From NCBI RefSeq assembly GCF_024189315.1, contig NZ_JAIZEO010000002.1, forward strand, positions 248,001 through 312,000: a stretch of 64,000 nt of DNA. The letters run 5' to 3'. The position numbers were made by a program, and so were the translations under genes. The DNA comes from Halobacillus sp. A5. Its GTDB lineage: Bacteria > Bacillota > Bacilli > Bacillales > Halobacillaceae. This document shows positions 8,126-15,686 of this stretch, one piece after another. Every line of letters begins with the position of its first letter. Positions within the stretch are counted from its first letter, which is position 1. A model generated the notes under the pieces. The model saw nothing but the letters and a program-made list of their open reading frames with translations, was not told the DNA's origin and did no database searches.

Positions 8126-8581
8126 ATGTGTGCAAGAATTCATTTTTGTAACCACTCTTCTGAACCTGAATGTGCTACCACTAATTCTATGTATGCCTCT
8201 AATACAGTAGGAAGTACTGTTTTAGTCTTATTGGGAGGCTCTAATATTCCCCTGCCTAATAATCAAAGCTTAGACGGATTTTCTGTCAATGGTTCGAATA
8301 CTACATTTACGATACCGGAAGAAGGTCGTTATTATGTTACCTATCAAGTGAATACTACGTTAGGATTGTTAGGTAATACAAGGTTAGTTAGAAATGGTGC
8401 GCCGCTTCCGGGTTCCGTTCTATCTCCCGCTGTGTCTGCCTCAAGTTATAATAACGATCTTATAGCCTACTTTAATGCAGGTGACACTATCTCATTACAA
8501 TTATTTGGATTGGTAGCCACCATAATCCTGGTAGGAGGAGGGGCTACCGGAGCCGCGTTAACTTTGATTCGGTTATCTTAA
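8126..8581 (+). CDS. BclA-type C-terminal (TNF/C1q-like) domain protein without collagen stalk
   Basis: The 151 residues form a BclA C-terminal-like trimerising domain with PLPNNQSLDGF, TFTIPEEGRYYVTYQVNT, GDTISLQLFG and a final LTLIRLS. It is closely similar to the C-terminal half of the collagen-like protein at 9349-10053 but has only a short Cys-bearing N-terminus (HFCNHSSEPEC) in place of Gly-X-Y repeats. BclA-like domains form exosporium hair tips and the tip ruffle of Bacillus spore fibres. The ribosome site is weak, so the ATG is the best of several options. Confidence 0.75.
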   Translation: MCARIHFCNHSSEPECATTNSMYASNTVGSTVLVLLGGSNIPLPNNQSLDGFSVNGSNTTFTIPEEGRYYVTYQVNTTLGLLGNTRLVRNGAPLPGSVLSPAVSASSYNNDLIAYFNAGDTISLQLFGLVATIILVGGGATGAALTLIRLS

Positions 8582-8763
8582 TAGCTAAGAGCTTTAGAAA
8601 AATGCATTATATAGGAACCACGGGCAAGCTTCATATAATTTTCATACTTTTTTCATTTCAAAAAATATAAGTCTAATAGGTTTTAAGCCGTTACAAAAAA
8701 TTGAAAAATTAATAGAAATAGTATTATACAAAAGATTTTTTTAAGGTAGGGTGGTGTATTTAA

Positions 8764-9150
8764 ATGGGAAAAGGTTGTTGTAACAACCTATGTTCAGGCG
8801 GGATTAACGATTCAATTTCATGCGAATTTGTCAGAGATAGAGTTTGCAGTGCATGGAGTGTCCCTCAAGGAAATGACCAAGATGTTTATATGGTTTCCGG
8901 AGTGAATGTAGTTGCTTCTGGATATTTATCTTATGATGAAGGGCAGCCTGAATTTGTGACTTTTAGATTTTATAACGGCGGTATACAAGTAGGCACTCCA
9001 ATAGTCGTATATGAAGGGAGTAGTGTAGGATTCACTGCCACAACCTTCACTAGTATCGAAGTTAGTGTATTATCTGGGGAAGTCGGCGATATTGCATCCG
9101 GCCAGTTCTGTGTAAGTCCTCGTTATCAAGTAAATTGTGAAACTGACTGA
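8764..9150 (+). CDS. S-Ena-type endospore appendage subunit (DUF3992)
   Basis: This 128-residue protein has the Ena pattern. The N-terminal connector is rich in Cys (Cys5, Cys6, Cys10, Cys20 and Cys28), followed by CSAWSVP, VVASGYLSYD, a central beta-sandwich with FTSIEVSV, and GQFCVSPRYQVNCETD at the end. In the described Bacillus fibres, N-terminal cysteines of one subunit bond to subunits stacked above. The gene has its own ribosome site (AAGGTAGGGTGG) and about 180 A+T-rich bases upstream, so a separate mother-cell promoter is likely. Confidence 0.78.
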   Translation: MGKGCCNNLCSGGINDSISCEFVRDRVCSAWSVPQGNDQDVYMVSGVNVVASGYLSYDEGQPEFVTFRFYNGGIQVGTPIVVYEGSSVGFTATTFTSIEVSVLSGEVGDIASGQFCVSPRYQVNCETD

Positions 9151-9348
9151 TTGGAATAGGGGACTGAATAGTGGCAGGTTGTAGTATATAAATATCTTGC
9201 ATTTGCGGTGCTTATTCAATAGGTTAGTTAAATGATCCATGCCCTATTAGCGATATCAAGTTATAAACTACCGTCCGTGTCCCTTACATTTTTAGACTTT
9301 ACAAACAAAGATCATATAGAAAGAAATTATTAAAAGAGGTGATATAAA

Positions 9349-10053
9349 TTGTCAGGTATAAGGTTTAATAATGATGATTGTGGCGATTGCATAAGGGGGC
9401 CAAGAGGTCCAGCAGGTCCAGCAGGCCCAGCAGGTCCAGAGGGTCCAGCAGGTCCAGAGGGTCCAACAGGTCCAGAGGGTCCAGCAGGTCCAGAGGGTCC
9501 AGCAGGTCCAGAGGGTCCAGCAGGTCCAGAGGGTCCAGCAGGTCCAGAGGGTCCAACAGGTCCAGAGGGTCCAACAGGTCCGGAGGGTCCAGCAGGTCCG
9601 GAGGGTCCAGCAGGTCCAGAAGGTCCAGCAGGTCCAGTGGTTACAGAAACTTCTGCCTTTGCGGCGAATACTTCTGAAACGCTAATTGCTGTAGTTCTTG
9701 GAGGTACTCCTGTACCATTACCAGATGCTCAAAATTTAGTGAATATCACGGTTGATGGTACTGATACCGTGTTTACCGTGCCTTTAGTTGGCCGTTACTA
9801 TATTTCTTATAATGTGAATTTTACTGCTGGCTTGCTAATAGGTGCTCGACTATTAATAAATGGAACGCCTCTAGAAGCATCTGAGAGAAGTCCCGTCTTA
9901 ACCGTAAGCAGCCTTGGAGCTGAAGTTATAATAAATCTAGATGCTGGAGATACAGTGACATTAGAATTATTTGGATTGTTAGGAGCGGCTACTCTTCAAT
10001 CAGGTCAAGGAGCTGGATTAGCAATCATTAGAATTGATGATGATACAGCTTAA
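9349..10053 (+). CDS. BclA-like collagen-repeat spore surface protein
   Basis: This 234-residue protein has a short N-terminus (DDCGDC), then 27 Gly-Pro-X triplets (residues 17-97, mostly GPA and GPE with a few GPT), then a TNF/C1q-like domain of about 135 residues similar to the protein at 8126-8581. This is the architecture of exosporium glycoprotein BclA. Thr residues in the stalk could carry glycans. A TTG start follows AAAAGAGGTG. A terminator follows at 10061. The place next to Ena-like genes suggests a fibre-tip or exosporium role. Confidence 0.85.
   Translation: MSGIRFNNDDCGDCIRGPRGPAGPAGPAGPEGPAGPEGPTGPEGPAGPEGPAGPEGPAGPEGPAGPEGPTGPEGPTGPEGPAGPEGPAGPEGPAGPVVTETSAFAANTSETLIAVVLGGTPVPLPDAQNLVNITVDGTDTVFTVPLVGRYYISYNVNFTAGLLIGARLLINGTPLEASERSPVLTVSSLGAEVIINLDAGDTVTLELFGLLGAATLQSGQGAGLAIIRIDDDTA
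9397..9639 (+). repeat. Collagen-coding tandem repeat
   Basis: The DNA is built from near-identical 9-base GGTCCAGCA and GGTCCAGAG units that alternate as 18-base pairs, with occasional ACA (Thr) and GGTCCG variants. Such identity at the DNA level favours slippage and length change between strains. Confidence 0.9.
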
Positions 10054-10060
10054 ACTATGA

Positions 10061-10090
10061 TAAACAGATTCTATTTTTAGAGTCTGTTTA
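10061..10090. terminator. Bidirectional terminator between convergent spore genes
   Basis: TAAACAGATTCTA pairs with TAGAGTCTGTTTA around a TTTT loop, with T-rich sequence on the plus-strand side. Confidence 0.7.
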
Positions 10091-10095
10091 TTTCT

Positions 10096-11019
10096 TTATT
10101 TGCAGTTGAATCTACTTTCTAGTCGTGGTTTACAAGCAGCACCTGTAACAGTCACTTTGCTGTAGGCTATAGATTGGATACTTAAGCATAAATGAATGCA
10201 AATGTTAATTGTCAAGCAGTGACTGCAGTTTTTACGGGAAATAGAAACAAAAGACTCACAGGAAAAATCAGATAGTTGGACCTTTAAATTCGTACCATCA
10301 GGAGCATAAAGGTAAATGGGAGTTAAGCATGAGAAAGGAAAAGTAACCTTTGTACATAGCGTTCCATCATCCTCGAAAACCTTTAGAGTAAGGTAGCCTT
10401 TAACTTCCAGGTCTGATTTATACAATGTTAAATTTCCACCTTCTGGAAGATGGAATGGGATCGTATCTCTACCTGACTTTTTACATAATTCCTTATATGA
10501 CAAGACATTTGTATCATGGACGTCCTGTTGGTTTCCGTCTTTGTCTGAAAGAAAACAAATAAAAGATTTATTATCTAAGGAGCCGTCTTCTCCACATTTT
10601 AATAAGAAATGCACTTTGATATTTAGTTTTCCGAAGCATTCCCCTCCTGAGCAGTTTTGACTGCATTGGACAGCGATCGTATGAAGAGCTGCTACAGTGG
10701 CATTAAACGTATGTCCCGGTAAAACAGAAGTCATTCTTTCTTCATTCACATATATATCTAATAATTCACAAGTTCCTGAGTGAGTGATTGAAAATGTAGC
10801 AGCAGAAGGTTTCATGCCGATACTCTTCCAAATAACGGAGGGTCCATTATTGGCACAGTTTGATTTAAAATTTATACAGAGACAATCCTCTATTTTCTTT
10901 TTTGAAGGAATTGGAAAGCATATATCCTTGCATAATTCTATCTTTTCACTTTGATTGACCCAGTCATATACTACAGGGATATTAATGCAATGGGATTTTT
11001 CTTCTATTTCATTTGTCAC
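10096..11019 (-). CDS. Cys-rich spore surface protein with an Ena-like domain plus a coat-type domain
   Basis: The first half of this 307-residue protein (about residues 45-140) has an Ena-like pattern: NGPSVIWKSIGM, THSGTCELLDIYVNEERM, LPGHTFNATVAALHTIAVQC and GECFGKLNIKVHF. The second half is a different Cys-rich module with LPEGGNLTLYKSDLEVKGY, CTKVTFPFSCLTPIYLYAPD and NCSHCLTINICIHLCLS. It resembles Bacillus morphogenetic spore coat proteins. With more than 20 cysteines it probably cross-links into the spore surface. It is convergent to the BclA-like gene. The exact family is uncertain. Confidence 0.65.
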   Translation of the reverse strand: MTNEIEEKSHCINIPVVYDWVNQSEKIELCKDICFPIPSKKKIEDCLCINFKSNCANNGPSVIWKSIGMKPSAATFSITHSGTCELLDIYVNEERMTSVLPGHTFNATVAALHTIAVQCSQNCSGGECFGKLNIKVHFLLKCGEDGSLDNKSFICFLSDKDGNQQDVHDTNVLSYKELCKKSGRDTIPFHLPEGGNLTLYKSDLEVKGYLTLKVFEDDGTLCTKVTFPFSCLTPIYLYAPDGTNLKVQLSDFSCESFVSISRKNCSHCLTINICIHLCLSIQSIAYSKVTVTGAACKPRLESRFNCK

Positions 11020-11058
11020 TATTATACGCCTCTCTTTACAGTCCGTTTATCTTTTATA

Positions 11059-11086
11059 AATACTATGTACATCAGCCTAAGGTTGT
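11059..11086 (-). promoter_or_regulatory. Candidate sigma-K-type promoter
   Basis: On the minus strand, CATAGTATT (11059-11067) is close to the CATANNNTA -10 element. An AC lies 17 bases further upstream, as expected for a late mother-cell promoter. It is about 40 bases upstream of the gene at 10096-11019. Confidence 0.4.
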
Positions 11087-11210
11087 GAATTGGAAAATTA
11101 ATGGGTATTCATTATTAATTCGAATGTATAGGAGAGAAAAAGAATGCTTAAGGCATATATAAGGTATGATTAAGATGGGATGGAATTAATTAAGAAAAGG
11201 TTGGAGTTCA

Positions 11211-11924
11211 TTGGATATCGTATTATTTACCGCAATCATCATCGTTGCTTCCGTTCTGCAGACGAGTACAGGGTTTGGCTTCTCAATTTTGGCCACGCCT
11301 TTTTTATTGCTGCTTTTTGAACCAAGAGAAGCGATCCAGATCAATTTAATTCTATCGCTGTTTATATCCCTTGCTTTAATCCGTAAAATTTATAAAGATA
11401 TCGATTTCGGCATCGTTCAACGCTTTACGATCAGCAGTGCAGCAGGTCTGCCAATCGGCATGGCTGTGTTTCTATGGATTGATATCGTGAAGCTGAAGCT
11501 TGGGGTCAGTGTCATCATTCTACTCCTGACGGTTTTGTTGATTTTTAAACTCCGCCTGACCCGGACGAAGAAACGGGACCTGGGAGCGGGCGGGATCTCC
11601 GGTATGTTAACGACGAGCATCGGGATGCCGGGCCCGCCGCTTCTGCTTTATTTTTCAGGAACGGAGACGAAGAAAGAGACGCTGCGTGCGACGACGCTTG
11701 CTTTCTATTTGTTCATTTATTTAGTGAGCCTGCTCATTCAAGTGACGTTCGCGGGGACGAGTGCGACCATTTGGCTGTGGAGCGCATTTGCGCTGCCGCT
11801 CGTATTTGCCGGGATGTATGCCGGGCAGCTGTTATTTCGCTGGATCAGCCCCGGTCTGTTTCGTCTATTTACTTATGTGATTTTGTTATTTACAGGTCTT
11901 TATTTGCTCGTTGAGAATCTTTAA
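11211..11924 (+). CDS. TSUP (TauE/SafE) family anion permease
   Basis: This 237-residue membrane protein has about seven or eight helices and belongs to the sulfite exporter/TauE-SafE family. The two-fold repeat shows as QTSTGFGFSILATPFLLLLF near the N-terminus and GGISGMLTTSIGMPGPPLLL in the middle. Members move sulfite, sulfoacetate or other organosulfur anions, but the substrate cannot be told here. A TTG start is the best supported. The GNAT gene follows after 12 bases and may be co-transcribed. Confidence 0.82.
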   Translation: MDIVLFTAIIIVASVLQTSTGFGFSILATPFLLLLFEPREAIQINLILSLFISLALIRKIYKDIDFGIVQRFTISSAAGLPIGMAVFLWIDIVKLKLGVSVIILLLTVLLIFKLRLTRTKKRDLGAGGISGMLTTSIGMPGPPLLLYFSGTETKKETLRATTLAFYLFIYLVSLLIQVTFAGTSATIWLWSAFALPLVFAGMYAGQLLFRWISPGLFRLFTYVILLFTGLYLLVENL

Positions 11925-11936
11925 GGAGGTTTATTA

Positions 11937-12479
11937 ATGATAGAAGGGAATAGGATTTATTTAAGACCTTTTGAGGTGGAGGATGCTTCTGCTCTTTTGC
12001 GCTTGCAGAGGACAAACCGTACGTTCTTTGAGCAATTCTCAATGGAGCGGCGCGACCACTATTATACCATGGATGCTCAGGTAGAAAAGATCAGGCAATA
12101 TGCTAAAGCCGCTTTGGAAGATCAGCAGTATAACTTTGGCATCTTTACTGTGGAGAAAGACAGGCTTATCGGAACGATCAGTCTTTTTCAAGTGATGCGG
12201 GGTGCTTTGCAAAGTGCCTTTATCGGCTACTTTTTAGATAAGGCGCACAATGGACAGGGGTTTACGACGGAAGCGGCTCAGCTGCTCGTTGCGTATGCAT
12301 TCGAATTCCTGAAGCTGCACCGGATTGAAGCGGGCGTCATGCCTCATAATGAGGGGTCCATACGTGTTCTTGAAAAAGCTGGCTTTCATAAAGAAGGAAT
12401 TGCCAGACAAAATGTGAAGATTAATGGAAGGTGGGAGGACCATCAAGTGCTTGCTCTCATCAACCCTGAAGATTCTTAA
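11937..12479 (+). CDS. GNAT N-acetyltransferase, RimJ/RimL type
   Basis: This 180-residue protein opens with IEGNRIYLRPFEVEDASALL and contains GYFLDKAHNGQGFTTEA, whose last part is the acetyl-CoA-binding region, followed by LHRIEAGVMPHNEGSIRVLEKAGF. These are the marks of ribosomal-protein-alanine-type acetyltransferases such as Bacillus YjcK/YdaF. It should move an acetyl group from acetyl-CoA to a protein N-terminus or small amine. An AAGGAGG site lies nine bases before the ATG. Confidence 0.88.
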   Translation: MIEGNRIYLRPFEVEDASALLRLQRTNRTFFEQFSMERRDHYYTMDAQVEKIRQYAKAALEDQQYNFGIFTVEKDRLIGTISLFQVMRGALQSAFIGYFLDKAHNGQGFTTEAAQLLVAYAFEFLKLHRIEAGVMPHNEGSIRVLEKAGFHKEGIARQNVKINGRWEDHQVLALINPEDS

Positions 12480-12587
12480 CGAAAAATTCCTGAATTTCCC
12501 TTGTTTTTCTAGTACACACCCTCTAAGATGGAAGGTAAAAGGTTGCTTTTATACACTAATGTATGAAAGCGGCAAGGGGGAGATCAC

Positions 12588-13487
12588 ATGAACGCAAAAG
12601 CTATGATGTTAGCCTTAACCACCATTATCATCTGGGGATCGACGTTTGCCGGGATACGCGCCAGTCTTCACGGCGGTTATACAGCAGGCCACCTCGTTCT
12701 TGTACGGTATTTAATCGCTTCTGCTGTCTTTCTTTTACTGGCCCTGTGGCCGGGAATTCGCTTTCAGCTCCCCCGCAGGAAGGATCTGCTTACAATCTGC
12801 CTGCTCGGCTGGATGGGTATCACCGTCTATCATATAGGAGTCACCTTTGGAGAAATCACGGTTTCAGCAGGAACGGCTGGCATGCTGATCGGCTCTGCGC
12901 CCATCTTTACAGCTCTCATTGCCGTCCTGTTTTTAAAAGAACGTCTGGGCTTCTTCGGCTGGGCCGGTCTCGGCGTCGGATTCAGCGGCATTCTGCTTAT
13001 TACGCTCGGCTCCTCAGGCAGTACCTTCACAATTTCAGAAGGAGCCCTGCTCGTCCTGATGGCAGCTGTAGCGACATCCATTTTCTTTGTTTTTCAAAAG
13101 CCTTTATTGGTCCGCTACCGGCCGCTTGAGCTTACAGCCTACTTTACATGGGCGGGCACGCTTCCTTTTCTTTTATTCGCCCCGGGCGTATGGGAATCTG
13201 TCGCAGGCGCAACTGTAGAGGCTAATTTATCCGCGCTTTACGTAGGCATATTCCCAGCAGGAGTCGCTTACGTCACTTGGGCAACAGCACTCTCGATCGG
13301 GAACGCGAGCACGGTTTCCAGCATGATGTACTTAGAACCTGTCGTAGCCATCTTCGTGGCCTGGGTCTGGCTGCAGGAATGGCCGAGTACGCTTTCACTC
13401 ATTGGCGGAGGAGTCGCGATATTAGGCGTAGTGGTAGTGAACGGCCTTGGCAAAAAACAGGGCGTTCCTCTGAGAAAAACGGCTTAA
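12588..13487 (+). CDS. DMT superfamily (EamA) transporter
   Basis: This 299-residue protein has ten predicted helices in two EamA repeats. The first starts at IIIWGSTFAGIRASL. The second contains FTWAGTLPFLLF and the conserved SMMYLEPVVAIFVAWVWLQE. Members export or import small metabolites; the substrate is unknown. It has its own AAGGGGGAG ribosome site. It is convergent with the LysE-type gene, and the 285-base gap between them holds a repeat array and a dispersed element. Confidence 0.85.
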   Translation: MNAKAMMLALTTIIIWGSTFAGIRASLHGGYTAGHLVLVRYLIASAVFLLLALWPGIRFQLPRRKDLLTICLLGWMGITVYHIGVTFGEITVSAGTAGMLIGSAPIFTALIAVLFLKERLGFFGWAGLGVGFSGILLITLGSSGSTFTISEGALLVLMAAVATSIFFVFQKPLLVRYRPLELTAYFTWAGTLPFLLFAPGVWESVAGATVEANLSALYVGIFPAGVAYVTWATALSIGNASTVSSMMYLEPVVAIFVAWVWLQEWPSTLSLIGGGVAILGVVVVNGLGKKQGVPLRKTA

Positions 13488-13538
13488 CCATCAGTCTGCT
13501 GAACTTCTCAGGGTGTTGAGAAAGCTAGTACATTGAAT

Positions 13539-13638
13539 CGCGGATATAACTTGATTTTCGCAGATATATTTAAAAAAGCGCCGATATAAATAGAAAACCT
13601 CGGATAAAATGCAAAAAACGCTGATAAAAATAAAGATC
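13539..13638 (+). repeat. Helically phased repeat array A (CGCNGATAWAA, exact 20-bp period)
   Basis: Five motif copies start at 13539, 13559, 13579, 13599 and 13619: CGCGGATATAA, CGCAGATATAT, CGCCGATATAA, CTCGGATAAAA and CGCTGATAAAA. The 9 bases between copies are unrelated. The period is exactly 20 bases. The array is non-coding and lies between convergent genes. It has the same layout as the CGCCCATAAA arrays elsewhere in the window. Confidence 0.75.
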
Positions 13639-13680
13639 CTGTCCCTCATGCATGGCATGAGGGGAACCTGGTTTTTTTTG

Positions 13681-13755
13681 TTTCGCGAGGAAGCTCGGGC
13701 GCTCGTCTGCGGAAGGGCATCCGCTCCTGGCGGCAAGAAAAAAAGCTTGCGGATA
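13681..13755. repeat. Partial copy of the dispersed intergenic element
   Basis: The stretch holds TTTCGCGAGGAAGCTCGGGCG and GGGCATCCGCTCC, similar in composition and parts to the element at 7478-7612. It appears truncated. Confidence 0.35.
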
Positions 13756-13772
13756 AACAAGGAACTCCTTTT

Positions 13773-14405
13773 TTAAATGACCTCCCTGGCAAATTGAATA
13801 AAGAAATACACGCTGTAAAATAAAACGGAGGATCCGCTTACGAATAACACGACTTGTCTGCGCTTTCTCGTTAACCATCTCTCCCCTAAATGAAGTAAGC
13901 AAGCTAGCAGCACAAACCAGGCTAGAGCCCCTCCAATCACAGCAAGAGGATAGCTAAGGTGAAGATCATTTTCCGACCCCATCATAGGCGTCAATAACCC
14001 AACCCACCATAGAAATGTAAAAGGATTAAATGTCGTTATGACTGCTCCCGTCCAGAATGCTTTTAAGAAATGATTTCCTGGTAAAGCGGCAGACTCGTTA
14101 CTTGCTGTTCCTACACTTTCCACAGTTTTCATTTCTTTAAAAATCCCCATAGCTACATAGAGGAGAACGCCTCCGCCGACCAGCCAGAGCAGTGTGATCA
14201 CAAGCGAATTCTCGTTGATGAGCGGCATCAGCCATAGCAAAATGGCCGCAAGCACCACAGCATCGCCAAATACAGCCCCTAATCCTACCATTAAGGAAGA
14301 GAAGAACCCATACTTTGTCCCATGTTTAATTTCTTCTCCATTGCTCGGGCAGGTCGGGGAAGAAGCAAATCCTATAAAAAATCCACTCAGCAGTAATTTC
14401 AGCAT
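13773..14405 (-). CDS. LysE/RhtB family exporter
   Basis: This 210-residue, six-helix protein has the LysE pattern of a Pro/Gly-rich first helix (GFASSPTCPSNGEE), a following SSLMVGLGAVFGD, and NPFTFLWWVG in the middle. The family exports amino acids or related small compounds; here the first helix deviates (SPTCPS in place of the usual GPGP). It lies downstream of an ArsR-type regulator on the same strand, with a 57-base gap that holds a copy of the same operator found at the regulator's own promoter. Confidence 0.8.
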   Translation of the reverse strand: MLKLLLSGFFIGFASSPTCPSNGEEIKHGTKYGFFSSLMVGLGAVFGDAVVLAAILLWLMPLINENSLVITLLWLVGGGVLLYVAMGIFKEMKTVESVGTASNESAALPGNHFLKAFWTGAVITTFNPFTFLWWVGLLTPMMGSENDLHLSYPLAVIGGALAWFVLLACLLHLGERWLTRKRRQVVLFVSGSSVLFYSVYFFIQFAREVI

Positions 14406-14426
14406 TCTTACTCATCCTCTCAATTC

Positions 14427-14451
14427 TATATTTCGAAAACAATCGAACTAT
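14427..14451 (-). promoter_or_regulatory. Operator copy in front of the LysE-type gene
   Basis: On the minus strand it reads ATAGTTCGA, TTGT, TTTCGAA, ATATA. It matches the site at 14781-14805 in everything but the central four bases and one flanking base. It lies 22 bases upstream of the exporter's ATG. Confidence 0.6.
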
Positions 14452-14462
14452 TAATCAAAAAA

Positions 14463-14792
14463 TTATTCGCCTCCTTTTGCATCGATGAAAAATTCGATTA
14501 AACCATCTACTGAACGCGGCTCCACCCAGCATTCAATGTTCTTACCTTTACGCTCCATTCTGATCAGCCCGGCATTTCGCAGTTCTTTTAAATGATGAGA
14601 AACCGTCGAGGGCACGATACCTAATCCTTCCCCTAATTCTCCCACTGTCATCCGCATTTCTTTCTCTGTACTTAATTCGCCTGGGTAACAATTTTTGGCC
14701 AGGTAAAGAAAAATGTTTAACCGGTGAGGGTTGGATAAAGCTTTAAACCTATCACTATACTCTTGTAAGTTAATATTATTATAGTTCGACAT
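14463..14792 (-). CDS. ArsR-family winged-helix repressor
   Basis: This 109-residue protein has the ArsR layout: FKALSNPHRLNIFLYL, then the recognition region GIVPSTVSHHLKELRNAGLI and a wing with ERKGKNIECWV. No CxC metal motif is seen, so it need not sense metals. I chose the ATG at 14792 over an upstream TTG because a perfect sigma-A promoter (14800-14828) would otherwise lie inside the gene. This leaves almost no 5' leader. It probably controls itself and the LysE-type exporter. Confidence 0.78.
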   Translation of the reverse strand: MSNYNNINLQEYSDRFKALSNPHRLNIFLYLAKNCYPGELSTEKEMRMTVGELGEGLGIVPSTVSHHLKELRNAGLIRMERKGKNIECWVEPRSVDGLIEFFIDAKGGE

Positions 14793-14828
14793 GTTTCGAA
14801 TTATAATTGGGAACAATATAAAAGTCAA
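14781..14828 (-). promoter_or_regulatory. Promoter and operator of the ArsR-family gene
   Basis: On the minus strand TTGACT and TATAAT are separated by 17 bases (14800-14828), and the -10 ends seven bases before the ATG. The operator (14781-14805, read on the plus strand as ATAGTTCGA, CATG, TTTCGAA, TTATA) covers the -10, the start point and the start codon. A transcript from here would be leaderless or nearly so. Confidence 0.65.
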
Positions 14829-14884
14829 CTTTCTCAAATGTCTGCTACACTAAAGACAGCAGTTAGGAAACGGGAGGGGATGGA

Positions 14885-15061
14885 TTGCGGAAGAAGTTGA
14901 TCATTCTATTTCTATTAGTATTTGCATTAGGCGCCCTGATCGATTATATCCGGTTCGACAGCGTCAGCTGGGGCGTCAACCTCATTCAGGCTTTCTTTTT
15001 CACGCTTGTATACAGCCTGATGCTGCGGTTGTTCGGCGGCCGGCGTCAACATCGTAAATAG
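14885..15061 (+). CDS. Small membrane protein, 58 residues
   Basis: A TTG start behind GGGAGGGGA opens a frame with two hydrophobic stretches (LIILFLLVFALGALIDYI and NLIQAFFFTLVYSLMLRLF) and a basic tail GGRRQHRK. It lies between the ArsR-type gene (divergent) and the methyltransferase gene, 22 bases upstream of the latter, so the two may be co-transcribed. Function unknown. Confidence 0.6.
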   Translation: MRKKLIILFLLVFALGALIDYIRFDSVSWGVNLIQAFFFTLVYSLMLRLFGGRRQHRK

Positions 15062-15083
15062 CTAAATAAAGGAGTTGGAAAAA

Positions 15084-15686
15084 ATGTCGGAAAGTCAATG
15101 GGACCAACGTTTTTCGGGAGATGGATTTGTGTACGGCACTAAGGTTAACCAGTTTGTTGGTGAGCATGCGGAGGTCCTGCCTGAAAGGGCTAGGGTCGCT
15201 TGCTTCGCAGAAGGAGAAGGGCGGAATGCCGTTTATTTGGCGGGACGCGGACATGAAGTCACAGCCTACGATCAGTCACAGGTCGGGCTGGATAAAATGG
15301 TGGAGCTTGCTGCCAGACATGGAGTTGAAGTGACGCCGGTGCAGCTCGATTTAACGAAGGAGCGTGCGGGAGAGGCTGAGCATGATGCGGCGGTGATGGT
15401 GTTTGGTCACGTGCCGAAGGAGGGGCAGTCGTTTTTAATTGAGAATATGCTGAATGCCGTTAAGCCGGGCGGCGTTATCATGCTTGAGGTGTATTCTGAA
15501 GAGCAGCTGGAATATGGTACCGGCGGCCCGCCTTCCTGTGATTTGCTGTATGATCCTGCTGATATGCTCGGCTGGTTGAAGAAATGGAAAATGCTTCATT
15601 TCTATTATGGCGAGGCGGTGCGTCATGAGGGAGACCGCCATACAGGACTTGGCCATGTCATTCAAGTGGTGGCGGAGAAACCTTGA
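15084..15686 (+). CDS. Class I SAM-dependent methyltransferase, TehB-like
   Basis: This 200-residue protein starts SESQWDQRFSGDGFVYG, typical of the tellurite-resistance TehB-like group. The SAM site is VACFAEGEGRNAVYLAGRGHEVTAYDQS, slightly changed from the usual DxGxGxG, and NAVKPGGVIMLEVYS follows. The ATG at 15084 has AAAGGAG nine bases upstream; a TTG at 15075 would touch the ribosome site. Substrate unknown. Confidence 0.82.
   Translation: MSESQWDQRFSGDGFVYGTKVNQFVGEHAEVLPERARVACFAEGEGRNAVYLAGRGHEVTAYDQSQVGLDKMVELAARHGVEVTPVQLDLTKERAGEAEHDAAVMVFGHVPKEGQSFLIENMLNAVKPGGVIMLEVYSEEQLEYGTGGPPSCDLLYDPADMLGWLKKWKMLHFYYGEAVRHEGDRHTGLGHVIQVVAEKP

Noticed and set aside
9365-9574. Open frames on the minus strand and in another plus frame across the collagen tract
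   Set aside because: They are low-complexity by-products (Leu-Asp-Pro and Ser-Arg repeats) of the GGTCCAGCA units.
12563-13129. Overlapping plus-strand frame of 188 codons
   Set aside because: It lies in another frame inside the DMT transporter gene and has an Arg/Ser-rich composition typical of a shadow.
13643-13679. CCCTCATGC/GCATGAGGG hairpin as terminator of the DMT gene
   Set aside because: Eight bases separate the stem from the T-run, so it is not a standard terminator, although it may still slow polymerase.
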